Positions 50,491 through 61,232 of a stretch of DNA of 64,000 nucleotides are shown one piece after another. This DNA is from Actinomadura luteofluorescens (GTDB lineage Bacteria; Actinomycetota; Actinomycetes; Streptosporangiales; Streptosporangiaceae). The stretch covers positions 2,852,001 through 2,916,000 of the forward strand of contig NZ_JACCBA010000001.1 in assembly GCF_013409365.1 (NCBI RefSeq). Direction: 5' to 3'. Below the pieces are notes generated by a model that did not search any database, was not told the origin of the DNA, and was given only the letters and a program-made list of their open reading frames with translations. The stretch's first letter is position 1; the number at the start of each line of letters is the position of its first letter. The position numbers and the translations under genes are program-made.

Positions 50491-52824
50491 GTGGGCGAGT
50501 TCGATGGCACTCCGCCGCGGGACACCCGGCGGGATGCCGGGACGACGCGGCGGGACGCGGGGGTGCCCGGGCCCCGCCCGGCGTCGTCGACCCGGCGGGA
50601 GGGGCACGGTCCCGGGGATCCGCTGATGCGGCTTCCGGCCGTGCTCGGCGAGCGGTACACGGCGGTCGCCGAACTGCCCGTGCAGGGCGCCGAGTCCGAC
50701 CTGCTGCTGGTGCGCGACGGCGACGGCGCCGAGTTCGTGGTGAAGATCTTCCGCCGCGGGTACCGGGCCGACCGGGAGGTGTGGGCGAAGCTGCCCGCGC
50801 TGGACGCGCCGAACGTCCTGCGCATCCTGGAGACCGGGCACGCCGACGGCCGCGACTACGAGATCGCCGCCTACGCGCCGGACGGCAACCTGCGGGCCCT
50901 GATGGACGAGGGGCCGCTCACCGCGGAGGCGGTCGGCGGGGTCGCCGCGCAGCTCGCCGACGGCCTGCGCGCGCTGCACCGGGCCGGCATCGTCCACCGG
51001 GACCTCAAGCCCGAGAACGTCCTGGTGCAGGCCAGGGAGCCGCTCCGGCTCGTGATCGCCGACTTCGGGCTGAGCCGGGTCCTCGACCAGAGCGTGGTGT
51101 TCGCCTCGTCGTCGCGGACGCTGGCCTACGCGGCGCCGGAGTCGCTGTCCGGCCAGGTGTCGCCCGCGCGCGACTGGTGGTCGCTCGGCATGATCGTCCG
51201 GGAGCTGGCGACGGGCCGGGCGCCGTTCCAGGGGCTGAGCGAGACCGTCGTGGTCGACCATCTCGCGACGCGGCCCGTCAGCGCGGACGACGTCCCCGAC
51301 CCGCGGCTGCGGCTGCTGTGCCAGGGGCTGCTGACCCGCGACCCGCGCGAACGGTGGACGGGCGAGCAGGTCCGGGAGTGGTCGGACGGCGGTTCGCCGC
51401 GGGTCGCCGAGGAGAGCGTCCCGGCGGGCTCCGGGCTGCCGTTCGCCGGACGGCGCTACACCGGCAGGGGTGAGCTGGCGCGCGCGCTCGTCCAGAACTG
51501 GGACCACGCCGCCCAGTACTTCTTCGGGCGGGGCGAGACCGGCGAGGCGTGGCGGAGCCTGCGGGAATGGCTCGCGGAGATCCCCGACGACAGCCGCATC
51601 GCGCTCGTCGACGCCCACCTCATGACGACGCTGCCGCCCGACGTCAAGCTCCTGCACCTAGTGCGGTGGCTGGATCCGGCGGTCCCCCCGCACTACCTCG
51701 GCCGCCGGATCACCGCCGCCGACCTGCCCGGGCTGGCGGGCCTGGCCGCCGACCGGCGCCACGCCGACCACCGCGTCGCCTGCCTCATCGGGCGGGCGCT
51801 GTGGGAGCACCGCCTGCTGCCCGTCCTCGCCGGGTTCGCCGGGGGCGAGGAACTGGCCGGGGTCGACGAGCAGTGGCGCGCGCACGTGTCGGCGTGGAAC
51901 GACCTGGCGCGCTGGCTGCGCGAGCAGGGCGCCGCGCCGCCGGGTCTGGCCGGCCGGCTGCCCGACGCCGGCGCGGAGGAACCGCCCGCCGTGCTGCTCG
52001 CCCTGCTCGCGCTGGCGGCGCGTCCGGACGAGACCCACCGGCTGATCGCCGAGGGCGCGGCGCGGGCGCAGGCGCCCGTCTCCGAGCAGGTTCCGTGGTT
52101 CGCCTGGATGGTGGACGGGGCCGGCGACGATCCGCTGCGGCTGCTCGCCGTGGCGCGGGCGGCGCCCGAGGCGGTGGCGGAGAGCGAGTCGCGGACGCGC
52201 GAGCGGCACGCCGCCGAGCAACGCGACGAGGCGCTGCGCACGCACCGGGCCGACCGCGAACGGCTGCGGCTCGCCGGGCGCGGCACGGCCATGGCGAAGG
52301 CCGTCGCGCTGACGTCGCCGCTGCTGCTGTTCTGGCTCCTGGGCAGCTGGGTCATCGGGTCGCTGTTCGGCGGCGGCAAGGACGACGGCACGGCATCGGT
52401 CGGCCTGCACAGTTCCTCTTCGGGCCTCTCCTTCGGCTTTCTGGCCGTCATGGCAGTGCTCGCCTGGGCGGTGCACTGCGGCAGCGAGGTCTTCGTCGCC
52501 CGTGCGCAGGGGAGCGACTACCTCCCCCACGGCCCGTGGGCGATGCTCTCGGGCATCCTCGGAGCGGGCGGCCGCGGGCTGTCGACGGCGTCCCAGACGA
52601 TGACGGGCGCCGCGCAGCGGACCGGGCGGCGCGGCTGCGGGTGCGTGCTCGCCGCCGCGACGGTGCCGCTGCTGCTCTTCCTCCTCCTGCTCGCGGCGGT
52701 GACCTCCATCGCGAGCCTGCTGTGGGTCCTCGTCCTCATCGCCGTCCCCGTCGCGCACGCCGTCGCGGCCGGGGTGCGGCTGCACCGCTGGCGCCAGGAA
52801 CGGACGATCGGAGAGACCCCATGA
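50491..52824 (+). CDS. Membrane Ser/Thr protein kinase
   Basis: 777 residues. Kinase domain about 55-300: Lys of 'EFVVKIFRRG' near 85, catalytic loop 'IVHRDLKPENV' near 168, 'IADFGLSRV' near 190, 'TLAYAAPESLSG' near 210. All catalytic residues are present, so it should be active. A long helical region with a Glu/Arg-rich part follows (about 330-600). Then come about four hydrophobic segments near 610-630, 650-667 and 720-765. The GTG at 50491 is taken as the start (ATG 50626 would also keep the whole kinase). The stop overlaps the next start (ATGA). The FHA protein at the operon end is a natural phosphothreonine reader for it. Confidence 0.9.
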   Translation: MGEFDGTPPRDTRRDAGTTRRDAGVPGPRPASSTRREGHGPGDPLMRLPAVLGERYTAVAELPVQGAESDLLLVRDGDGAEFVVKIFRRGYRADREVWAKLPALDAPNVLRILETGHADGRDYEIAAYAPDGNLRALMDEGPLTAEAVGGVAAQLADGLRALHRAGIVHRDLKPENVLVQAREPLRLVIADFGLSRVLDQSVVFASSSRTLAYAAPESLSGQVSPARDWWSLGMIVRELATGRAPFQGLSETVVVDHLATRPVSADDVPDPRLRLLCQGLLTRDPRERWTGEQVREWSDGGSPRVAEESVPAGSGLPFAGRRYTGRGELARALVQNWDHAAQYFFGRGETGEAWRSLREWLAEIPDDSRIALVDAHLMTTLPPDVKLLHLVRWLDPAVPPHYLGRRITAADLPGLAGLAADRRHADHRVACLIGRALWEHRLLPVLAGFAGGEELAGVDEQWRAHVSAWNDLARWLREQGAAPPGLAGRLPDAGAEEPPAVLLALLALAARPDETHRLIAEGAARAQAPVSEQVPWFAWMVDGAGDDPLRLLAVARAAPEAVAESESRTRERHAAEQRDEALRTHRADRERLRLAGRGTAMAKAVALTSPLLLFWLLGSWVIGSLFGGGKDDGTASVGLHSSSSGLSFGFLAVMAVLAWAVHCGSEVFVARAQGSDYLPHGPWAMLSGILGAGGRGLSTASQTMTGAAQRTGRRGCGCVLAAATVPLLLFLLLLAAVTSIASLLWVLVLIAVPVAHAVAAGVRLHRWRQERTIGETP

Positions 52825-53945
52825 GCAGCGGGATCGACGCGGACATCGCGCTGGACGCGGCGGTGGTGCTGAGCCTCGGCATGACCCGCCTGCTCGGGCA
52901 CGGAGCGGGCCTGGCCGGACGCGGCGCGGAGGCGCTGGCCGAGCTCGCCGCCGGGCGCGCCGAGGCGCGGGCGTCGGCGCTCGCCGAGGTCCGGACGCAC
53001 GAGCGGGCGCTGCGCGAGGCGGTGGAGCGCGACGCGCGCATCGCCGCGCTCGCCGGGACCCGGGCGAAGCTCGGGGCGAAGGTGCCGCTGCCCGACCGGC
53101 TCGACCCGGCCGGGAAGTCCGCAGCGAAGCTGACCGCCTGGTGCGCCGCGACCGACCCCGTCCTGGACGAGGCCGAGCGGCGGCTCTCCGAGCACCTCGC
53201 CGCCCAGGTCGGCACGCAGATCTTCGGCGTCCCCGCCGAGGGGCTGGCGGCCGGCGTCGCGGACGGCGCGCCGCCGCCGCGGGCCGGCGACGTGCGCGAG
53301 CACCTCGAACGGATCGTGGCGCGGCTGCTGCCCGACGCCGAGGAGGCGGAGCGGCGGGACGTCGCGGAGGCGGCGCGGCTGCTGGCCGGCGCCGCGACGC
53401 CGGCCGACGCGGAGGCCGTCCTGCACGAGGTGCGGCTGCGGATCCAGGAGGCCAACCGCCGCACCCGGGAGCGGCGGGACGAGGAGCGGCGGCGGGCGGC
53501 CGAGCGCGACGCCGCCGAGCAGGCCGAGGCCGAGCGCCGGTACGTCCTCGACTCGATCACGACCGCGTTCGAGGACATGGGGTACGAGGTCCAGGCCGGG
53601 TTCGAGACGCTGACGGCCGAGGACGGCACCGTGACGCTGACCAAGGGCGCCTGGCCCGACCACAGCGTCCGGATGCGCGTGGACGACGCGGCGCACGTGC
53701 GCGCCTCGATGGTGCGCGAGCGTCCCGCCGAGAGCGAGGACGACCGCCGGGTGGACGTCGAGCGGGAACGGGAGTGGTGCGAGGCGTTCGAGGCGGCGCG
53801 CGACCGTCTGGCCGGCGAGGGGATCCGCTCGGAGGTGGCGTGGCGGCTGGAGCCCGGGGTGCGTGAGCTGCCCGTTCCGGCGGAGGCACGGCAGACTAGG
53901 GGCCGTGCCGGCCAACGCGAACGCTCCCGCGAGCGTCACAAATGA
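52821..53945 (+). CDS. Coiled-coil protein coupled to the kinase
   Basis: 374 residues, almost entirely helical. Ala/Glu/Arg-rich heptads at about 30-90 and about 195-250 ('RIQEANRRTRERRDEERRRAAERDAAEQAEAERRYVLDS'), then a small alpha/beta end ('FEDMGYEVQAGFETLTAEDGTVTLTKGAWPDHSVRMRVD'). No enzyme motif or membrane helix. The ATGA overlap with the kinase indicates that the two are made together; a scaffold or substrate role is inferred. Family not recognised. Confidence 0.75.
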   Translation: MSSGIDADIALDAAVVLSLGMTRLLGHGAGLAGRGAEALAELAAGRAEARASALAEVRTHERALREAVERDARIAALAGTRAKLGAKVPLPDRLDPAGKSAAKLTAWCAATDPVLDEAERRLSEHLAAQVGTQIFGVPAEGLAAGVADGAPPPRAGDVREHLERIVARLLPDAEEAERRDVAEAARLLAGAATPADAEAVLHEVRLRIQEANRRTRERRDEERRRAAERDAAEQAEAERRYVLDSITTAFEDMGYEVQAGFETLTAEDGTVTLTKGAWPDHSVRMRVDDAAHVRASMVRERPAESEDDRRVDVEREREWCEAFEAARDRLAGEGIRSEVAWRLEPGVRELPVPAEARQTRGRAGQRERSRERHK

Positions 53946-53983
53946 GATGCGCGGGGGGCGCTCGGACGGAGTGGAGTGACTAG

Positions 53984-55897
53984 ATGAGCATTGATTCGCC
54001 GACCCTCGGGGGGCGGTTGCAGGGTTGGCCGCCGTTCATCCGGGAGCTGGACGCGACCCTTTCGGTGCACTCCCAGTACGTCCTGTCGGGCAACCTGCAC
54101 GACAGCTTCCTCGCGCCGTCGTCGGACGGCGGACCGGCAGCGCTGCTGCCGCTGCGGGCCCTGCTGTGGGAGACGCTGCGCTCCAGCGGCGCGTCCTTCA
54201 TGGCCGTCTACGACCCGGTCGACGGGCTGCAGATCGTTCCCGGCCCGAACGAGGCGTCCGGGACCGAGGCGGCGTCGGCGGCGGAGTCGCTGCTCGGCAA
54301 GATCAAGGCGGACGAGAAGCCGTCGCTGGAGGGGCTGACGCGGCATCTGGCCGCGATCGCCCGGCCGCAGGAGAACGTCCGCGCCGCGTTCGTGATCGAC
54401 TCGGCGTCGCGCATCGCCCGGACGCCCACCGACCTGGAGCCGGCCGAGCGCGACTTCTTCCGGTTCTGCGCGAAGCTGTCGCGCAGCGCGCGTCCCGTCC
54501 GGGTGACGGGTGCGCGGCCGAAGCCGCTCTACAACCCGGTCATCTGGCTGGTGGAACGGCCGGGCGACCTGCCGCCGTGGCTGACGGCCGACAACGAGAA
54601 CATCCGCGAGATCGCGATCGCGCGCCCGCATCTCGGCGACCGGCAGGAGACGGCGCGGCTGCTGGCCCGCGCGTTCGGGGTGAGCGACGTCGGGGCGGAC
54701 GAGGTGGCGGCCGCGGCGTGCGACGCGTTCGCCGAGCAGGCCGACGGGCTCACCCTCCAGTCGATGATCGAGGTGACCCGGCTGGCGAAGGAGCGCAACG
54801 TAGACCTCGCCGACCTGCCGGACGCGGTCCGCACCTACAAGCTGGGCGTGCTCGACAATCCGTGGAGCCGCGGGCACCTGCGGCGCCGGGTGCTGGACGG
54901 CGAGAAGCGCGTCCCCGAACGGGTGATCGGGCAGCCGCAGGCGGTCACCAAGACGCTGGACATCCTCAAGCGGGCGGTGCTCGGGCTGTCGGGGGCGCAG
55001 GCGACCAGGTCCGGCAGCCGCCCGCGCGGGGTGCTGTTCTTCGCGGGCCCGACGGGCACCGGCAAGACGGAGCTGGCCAAGGCGATCACCGAGCTGGTGT
55101 TCGGCGACGAGTCGGCCTACCTGCGCTTCGACATGAGCGAGTTCTCCGGGGAGGGCTCCGGTGACCGGCTGATCGGGTCGCCGCCCGGCTACGTGGGGCA
55201 CGAGGCCGGCGGCGAGCTCACCAACGCCGTCCGCGAGGACCCGTTCCGCGTGATCCTCTTCGACGAGATCGAGAAGGCGCACCCGCGGATCCTGGACAAG
55301 TTCCTGCAGATCCTGGAGGACGGCCGGCTCACCGACGGGCGCGGCAACACGGTGCACTTCTCCGAGTCGATCCTCATCTTCACCTCCAACCTCGGGATGT
55401 TCGTGCCGGGGCGGGACCTCACGGCCCGCGACGGGGCCGCGTACGGGGCGCCCGACCGTGTGCAGAACATCACACCCGGGATGTCCTACGAACAGGTCGA
55501 GCAGCGCATCAAGGGCGCCGTCGCCGACCACTTCACCGCGGTCCTGAACCGGCCGGAGCTGCTCAACCGGTTCGGCGACAACATCGTGGTGTTCGACTTC
55601 ATCTCCGGCGAGGCCGCGCACAAGATCTTCGACCTGCAGTTCGCGAACATCTGCCGGCGGGTCACCGAGGAGCACCGCCTCGTCCTCGCCGTGAAGGGGG
55701 AGGCGCTGCAGACGCTCCGCGAGTGGTGCACGGAGGAGCTCGACAAGGGCGGGCGCGGCATCGGCATGGCCCTGGAGTCGCACTTCGTCAACCCGCTGGC
55801 GCGGGCGCTCTTCGACCGGGAGCTCGTCCCGGACGAGAAGGTCACCGTGACGGGGATCCGGCGCGAGGGCAGCATCGTGCACCTGGACCTCCAGTGA
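53984..55897 (+). CDS. ClpB-like AAA+ ATPase with degenerate first domain
   Basis: 637 residues. The C-terminal half is an AAA_2/ClpB-D2-type module: Walker A 'GPTGTGKTELAKA' near 355, 'GYVGHEAGGELTNAV' pore-region motif near 405, Walker B 'VILFDEIEKAHP' near 425, 'LIFTSNLG' sensor 1 near 468 and 'RPELLNRFGDNIVVF' with the arginine finger near 525. The N-terminal 300 residues have an AAA-like pattern ('NVRAAFVIDSASRI', 'VIWLVERPGDLPPWL') without Walker A, perhaps an inactive first domain. No protease-docking loop is evident. Probable protein remodeller. It overlaps the next gene by GTGA. Confidence 0.87.
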   Translation: MSIDSPTLGGRLQGWPPFIRELDATLSVHSQYVLSGNLHDSFLAPSSDGGPAALLPLRALLWETLRSSGASFMAVYDPVDGLQIVPGPNEASGTEAASAAESLLGKIKADEKPSLEGLTRHLAAIARPQENVRAAFVIDSASRIARTPTDLEPAERDFFRFCAKLSRSARPVRVTGARPKPLYNPVIWLVERPGDLPPWLTADNENIREIAIARPHLGDRQETARLLARAFGVSDVGADEVAAAACDAFAEQADGLTLQSMIEVTRLAKERNVDLADLPDAVRTYKLGVLDNPWSRGHLRRRVLDGEKRVPERVIGQPQAVTKTLDILKRAVLGLSGAQATRSGSRPRGVLFFAGPTGTGKTELAKAITELVFGDESAYLRFDMSEFSGEGSGDRLIGSPPGYVGHEAGGELTNAVREDPFRVILFDEIEKAHPRILDKFLQILEDGRLTDGRGNTVHFSESILIFTSNLGMFVPGRDLTARDGAAYGAPDRVQNITPGMSYEQVEQRIKGAVADHFTAVLNRPELLNRFGDNIVVFDFISGEAAHKIFDLQFANICRRVTEEHRLVLAVKGEALQTLREWCTEELDKGGRGIGMALESHFVNPLARALFDRELVPDEKVTVTGIRREGSIVHLDLQ

Positions 55898-56667
55898 GCG
55901 CGGGCCGTCCCCCCACGGCCGCCGACGCGCCCGCAGAGGCGGCCGGAGACGGCTCCGGCGAGACGCTCCTGCTCGCCAAGGCGCACTATCCGGTGACCAC
56001 ACTCGGCCCCGGCACACGGGCGGGCATCTGGACGCAGGGCTGCACGCTGCACTGCAACGGCTGCCTGTCCCGGGACACGTGGGACGCCGACCCGGGAAGG
56101 GCGATCCCCGTCGAAGCGGTCCTAGGATGGCTCGCGTCCCTTCCCGAACCGGTCGACGGGGTGACCATCTCGGGCGGCGAACCGTTCCAGCAACCGGCCG
56201 CGCTGGCGGCCCTGGTGCGGGGCATCCGCGCGTGGCGGGACACCCGCGACCGTGAGACGATTGCGTTGGACATATTGGTTTACAGCGGATATGTCTACTC
56301 TCGGCTCTCGCGCGCCGCTGTGACGCGCGAGATCGTGGACATGTGTGACGCCGTGGTCACGGGGCCGTACGTCGACCGGCTCAACCCTGGGGGGCGACAC
56401 TCCGGGGAGGGCTCCCTACTCTGGAGGGGTTCGGCCAACCAGCGCGTCGTGCCGGTGTCCCCCCTGGGACGCGAGCGGTACGGGGCAGTGGACAACGTCG
56501 GCGAAACTGATGGAAGAGGGCCCCGAGTACAGGTGTCCGTGGACGAAGGGCCGGAGGGAAAGCGGGTGTACTACATCGGGATCCCTCGAAGAGGTGACAT
56601 GGAGCACCTCACGTCGAGGCTCGACCGCGCCGGGGTGCGCTCGGGGGATGTGTCATGGCGACCTTGA
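55894..56667 (+). CDS. Radical-SAM 4Fe-4S protein, NrdG/activase-like
   Basis: 257 residues. The cluster motif is 'GCTLHCNGCLSRDTWD' near residue 48-63 (CxxxCxxC-type spacing as in anaerobic ribonucleotide reductase activases), and 'GVTISGGEPFQQP' is the SAM-contact glycine-rich motif. 'IVDMCDAVVTGPYVDRLN' also fits NrdG-type activases. The last 60 residues extend beyond the usual core. No glycyl-radical enzyme is encoded nearby, so the substrate is not obvious; the operon partners are a kinase, an AAA+ ATPase and an FHA protein. GTG 55894 overlaps the AAA+ stop. Confidence 0.85.
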   Translation: MSAGRPPTAADAPAEAAGDGSGETLLLAKAHYPVTTLGPGTRAGIWTQGCTLHCNGCLSRDTWDADPGRAIPVEAVLGWLASLPEPVDGVTISGGEPFQQPAALAALVRGIRAWRDTRDRETIALDILVYSGYVYSRLSRAAVTREIVDMCDAVVTGPYVDRLNPGGRHSGEGSLLWRGSANQRVVPVSPLGRERYGAVDNVGETDGRGPRVQVSVDEGPEGKRVYYIGIPRRGDMEHLTSRLDRAGVRSGDVSWRP

Positions 56668-57950
56668 ACTGTCCGGTCTGTGACGAACCGTTCCAGCCGG
56701 GGGATCTGCTCTGCATGAGCTGCGGAGCCAACCTGGCGCGCGCCGGTGGCGGCGCGCACCAGCAGGGCCCGGGCGGGTACGAACCGCAGCGGATTCCGCC
56801 GCCGCCGGGGCCGCAGCAGGGGGGCCAGCAGTACGGCGCCCCGCAGGACCAGTACGGCCAACCGCAGCACGGGCAGCCTCAGCACGGCCAGCCGCAGCAC
56901 GGGCAGCAGCAGTACGGCCAGCCGCAGTATGGGCAGCAGCAACAGCAGCCGCCCGCGGACCCGTGGGGTGCCCCGCAGCAGCAGCAACCTCAGGACCAGT
57001 GGGGTGCTCCGCAGCAACAGCAGCAGCCGCAGGACCAGTGGGGCGCGCCGCAGCAGCAGCCGCCCCAGGACCAGTGGGGCGCGCCGCAGCAACAGCAGCC
57101 GCAGGACCAGTACGGGCAGGGTCAGCACGGCCAGCCCCAGTACGGGCAGCCCCAGCAGGGCCAGCAGCAGTACGGGCAGCAGCAACAGCAGCAGCCGCCC
57201 GCGGACCCGTGGGGCGCGCCGCAGCAACAGCAGCAGCAGCCTCAGGACCAGTGGGGCGCGCCGCAGCAACAGCCGCCCCAGGACCAGTACCAGCAGCAGT
57301 ACGGCGCCCCGCAAGACCAGTACGGCGCCCCACAGGACCAGTACGGCGCGCCGCAGCCCGGCCCGGCCGACCACCAGTACGGCCAGCCGCAGCCCGGCCA
57401 GCAGCAGTACGGGCAGCCGCAGCACGGGCAACCGCACGGGCAGCCGCAGCACGGGGGCCAGCCGCCGCTGCCGCCGCACGGCCGCGAGGCGACGCTGCTG
57501 CCGCACGAGCACAACCAGGGCCAGCAGCGGCCGCCCACGCCCGACAGCACGGCGTTCATGTGCCCGTACTGCGAGGCGGTGCTCTCCAACCCGGGCGCCG
57601 CGCAGTGCGACTCGTGCCTGCGCCCGCTGCCGCAGAAGGGCACGCCCGTCCTGCGCGTCCAGTTCCCCACGGGCGAACTCAAGGTCTCGGTCGGCCAGCA
57701 CCTCGTGCTCGGCCGTGACGCGGGCCAGTCGCCTGTGGCGACCACGTTCACGCAGTACGACAACGTGTCGCGGCGCCACTCGACGGTGTGGCTCGACCCG
57801 TCCGGAACCGCGTGGGTGCGCGACGAGGGCTCCACCAACGGGACGTTCGTCAACGGCGAGCGGCTCCCCCGCGGCGTGGACGCTCCGCTCCGCGACGGCG
57901 ACCAGCTCCGCCTGGCCGCCGACGTCACGGGCACCGTCCAGCTGAGCTGA
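56655..57950 (+). CDS. Zinc-ribbon, glutamine-rich, FHA-domain protein
   Basis: 431 residues. N-terminal zinc ribbon ('CPVCDEPF..CMSCGA'), then about 230 residues of low complexity dominated by repeats such as 'PQDQWGAPQQQQ' and 'QYGQPQ'. A second zinc ribbon follows near 305-330 ('CPYCEAVL...CDSCLRPL'), then an FHA domain at about 340-431 with 'LVLGRD', 'YDNVSRRHSTVWLD' and 'DEGSTNGTFVNGERL', the phosphothreonine-binding residues Arg, Ser, Asn and Asn being present. It overlaps the radical-SAM gene by 13 bases. Likely a phospho-dependent adaptor recognising targets of the operon kinase, and possibly able to self-assemble through the Gln-rich region. Confidence 0.88.
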   Translation: MATLNCPVCDEPFQPGDLLCMSCGANLARAGGGAHQQGPGGYEPQRIPPPPGPQQGGQQYGAPQDQYGQPQHGQPQHGQPQHGQQQYGQPQYGQQQQQPPADPWGAPQQQQPQDQWGAPQQQQQPQDQWGAPQQQPPQDQWGAPQQQQPQDQYGQGQHGQPQYGQPQQGQQQYGQQQQQQPPADPWGAPQQQQQQPQDQWGAPQQQPPQDQYQQQYGAPQDQYGAPQDQYGAPQPGPADHQYGQPQPGQQQYGQPQHGQPHGQPQHGGQPPLPPHGREATLLPHEHNQGQQRPPTPDSTAFMCPYCEAVLSNPGAAQCDSCLRPLPQKGTPVLRVQFPTGELKVSVGQHLVLGRDAGQSPVATTFTQYDNVSRRHSTVWLDPSGTAWVRDEGSTNGTFVNGERLPRGVDAPLRDGDQLRLAADVTGTVQLS

Positions 57951-57963
57951 GCGGCACATAGCG

Positions 57964-58007
57964 AAGGGGCGGCCCCGCGGTTCTCAGAACCGCGGGGCCG
58001 CCCCCTT
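57964..58007. terminator. Bidirectional terminator, FHA gene and TypA gene
   Basis: About 21-bp GC-rich perfect stem (57964-57984 with 57986-58007, one bulge) flanked by A on the left and TTT on the right. It lies between the convergent genes ending at 57950 and 58022. Confidence 0.85.
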
Positions 58008-58021
58008 TGTCACTTCGGTGC

Positions 58022-59875
<1,854 letters not shown>

Positions 59876-60071
59876 GCGGGTTCGCCTTGCGTGAGAGTTC
59901 GGGAGTCGCCGCAGACGTGCGGCCGGACCCATTCTACTTGGCCGTGCGTACCACCCACTCCGAGCCGTTCGTCCCACCCGTCGCAGGGGCCTCGATTGGC
60001 CAACTTTGCGCATCCTTTGTAATCTGCCCGAGATCCGGTCGTCCGGAGTCCCACCCCCCGGGACTGCGACC

Positions 60072-60187
60072 GGAACGCCGAATCTCCCGCACGACGGGAG
60101 AACCGGGGACCCATCACCTCGGGGTGAATCGACGTTCGTCGTAGGGCGACTCCTGGCCCGAACCCGTCAGCTAACCCGGTAGGCGCA
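60072..60187 (+). ncRNA. ydaO-yuaA (cyclic di-AMP) riboswitch
   Basis: The conserved blocks occur in order: CGCCGAATC (60077-60085), GGGAGAACCGGGGACCCA (about 60096-60113), GGGGTGAATCG (60121-60131), GTAGGGCGACTCCTGGCCCGA, then CCCGTCAGCTAACCCGGTAGGCG (about 60163-60185). These match the ydaO/yuaA consensus, including the near-invariant end. It lies 22 bases before the start of an NlpC/P60 hydrolase, the typical actinobacterial target. In this class cyclic di-AMP usually switches the downstream gene off. Upstream flanking pairing bases may extend to about 60030. Confidence 0.93.
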
Positions 60188-60208
60188 CGAGGAGAGGAGA
60201 ACACCGGC

Positions 60209-61225
60209 TTGGCTCCGGATCCCCATCGGCGGCGTCGCGTCCTGCCCACCGCCACCGCGACCCTGCTCCTGATCGGCCTCGGCGCCACCGCGCCGGACCT
60301 CGCCCACGCCGCCCAGCCGTTCCGGCCCGCCTCCGCGCCCCTGGCGCCGAGCCCCACGCCGACGACGGAGAAGGGCCTGCGCAAGAGCCTCGACGCGCTG
60401 AACGAAGAGGCCGAGATCCTCACGGAGAAGTTCAACAAGGCCCGCGTGGAGTTCAACAAGGCCCGCAAGGCCGAGCAGGACGCCACCAGGGAGGCCGAGC
60501 GGCTGCGCGCCCTCGCCGAGCCCGCCCGCCAGAAGCTCGGAAGCCTAGCCGCCGCGAACTACATGGCCGGCGGCCCCGACGTCCTCTTCGGCTCCGGCGC
60601 CTCCGCCGAGGGCCTGTCCGACCGCGCCTTCCTCGCGCAGAGCCAGGCCACCGCCGTCCTCGCCCTGAAGAAGCAGATCGACCAGGCCGACGCCGCGGAA
60701 CGCACCGCGAAGGCGAAGACCGCGCAGGTCAAGAAGGCCTGGGACGACGCCAAGAAGACCCGCGAGGCCGCCAAGACCAAGGTCGCCGAGGTGATGAAGC
60801 GCCTCGACAAGCTGACCACCACCCACGCGAGCGACCCCCGCACCGGCCTCAGCGCCACCGTGAAGGGCTCCGGCCTCCCCGCCAAGATGGCCCGCAAGGC
60901 CCTCACCAAACTCGGCTCCCCGTACGTCTGGGCCGCCGCCGGCCCGAGCAGCTTCGACTGCTCCGGCCTCGTCGTCTGGGCCTACGCCCAGGTCGGCAAG
61001 CCCGGCCTCCCCCACTACACCGGCGACCTGTTCGCCATGGGCTCGAAGGTCTCGCGCGGCGCCCTCCGCTCCGGCGACCTCGTGTACTTCGGCGGCAACC
61101 TTCACCACATGGGCATCTACCTGGGCGACGGCAAGTACCTCCACGCCCCCCAGACCGGCGACGTGGTAAAGATCTCCAAACTCTCCGACCGCTCCGACTT
61201 CGCCGGCGCGAACCGTATTTCTTAG
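60209..61225 (+). CDS. Secreted NlpC/P60 peptidoglycan endopeptidase
   Basis: 338 residues, TTG start with GGAGAGGA ten bases upstream. Signal peptide (about 1-38: basic start, 'TATATLLLIGLGATAPDLAHA'), a coiled-coil region (about 55-215, Ala/Lys/Glu heptads), then an NlpC/P60 domain (about 228-338). Catalytic Cys is in 'SSFDCSGLVVWAY', His in 'NLHHMGIYLGDGKYLHAP', with the third polar residue in 'HAPQTGD'. This is the RipA/CwlO-like layout of hydrolases that cut stem peptides during growth. Expression is presumably controlled by the cyclic di-AMP riboswitch just upstream. Confidence 0.93.
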   Translation: MAPDPHRRRRVLPTATATLLLIGLGATAPDLAHAAQPFRPASAPLAPSPTPTTEKGLRKSLDALNEEAEILTEKFNKARVEFNKARKAEQDATREAERLRALAEPARQKLGSLAAANYMAGGPDVLFGSGASAEGLSDRAFLAQSQATAVLALKKQIDQADAAERTAKAKTAQVKKAWDDAKKTREAAKTKVAEVMKRLDKLTTTHASDPRTGLSATVKGSGLPAKMARKALTKLGSPYVWAAAGPSSFDCSGLVVWAYAQVGKPGLPHYTGDLFAMGSKVSRGALRSGDLVYFGGNLHHMGIYLGDGKYLHAPQTGDVVKISKLSDRSDFAGANRIS

Positions 61226-61232
61226 CTTTTTT

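Noticed and set aside
56810..57470. Possible CRISPR or satellite repeat
   Set aside because: The periodic sequence is in frame and codes for a Gln-rich linker between zinc ribbons; there are no unique spacers.
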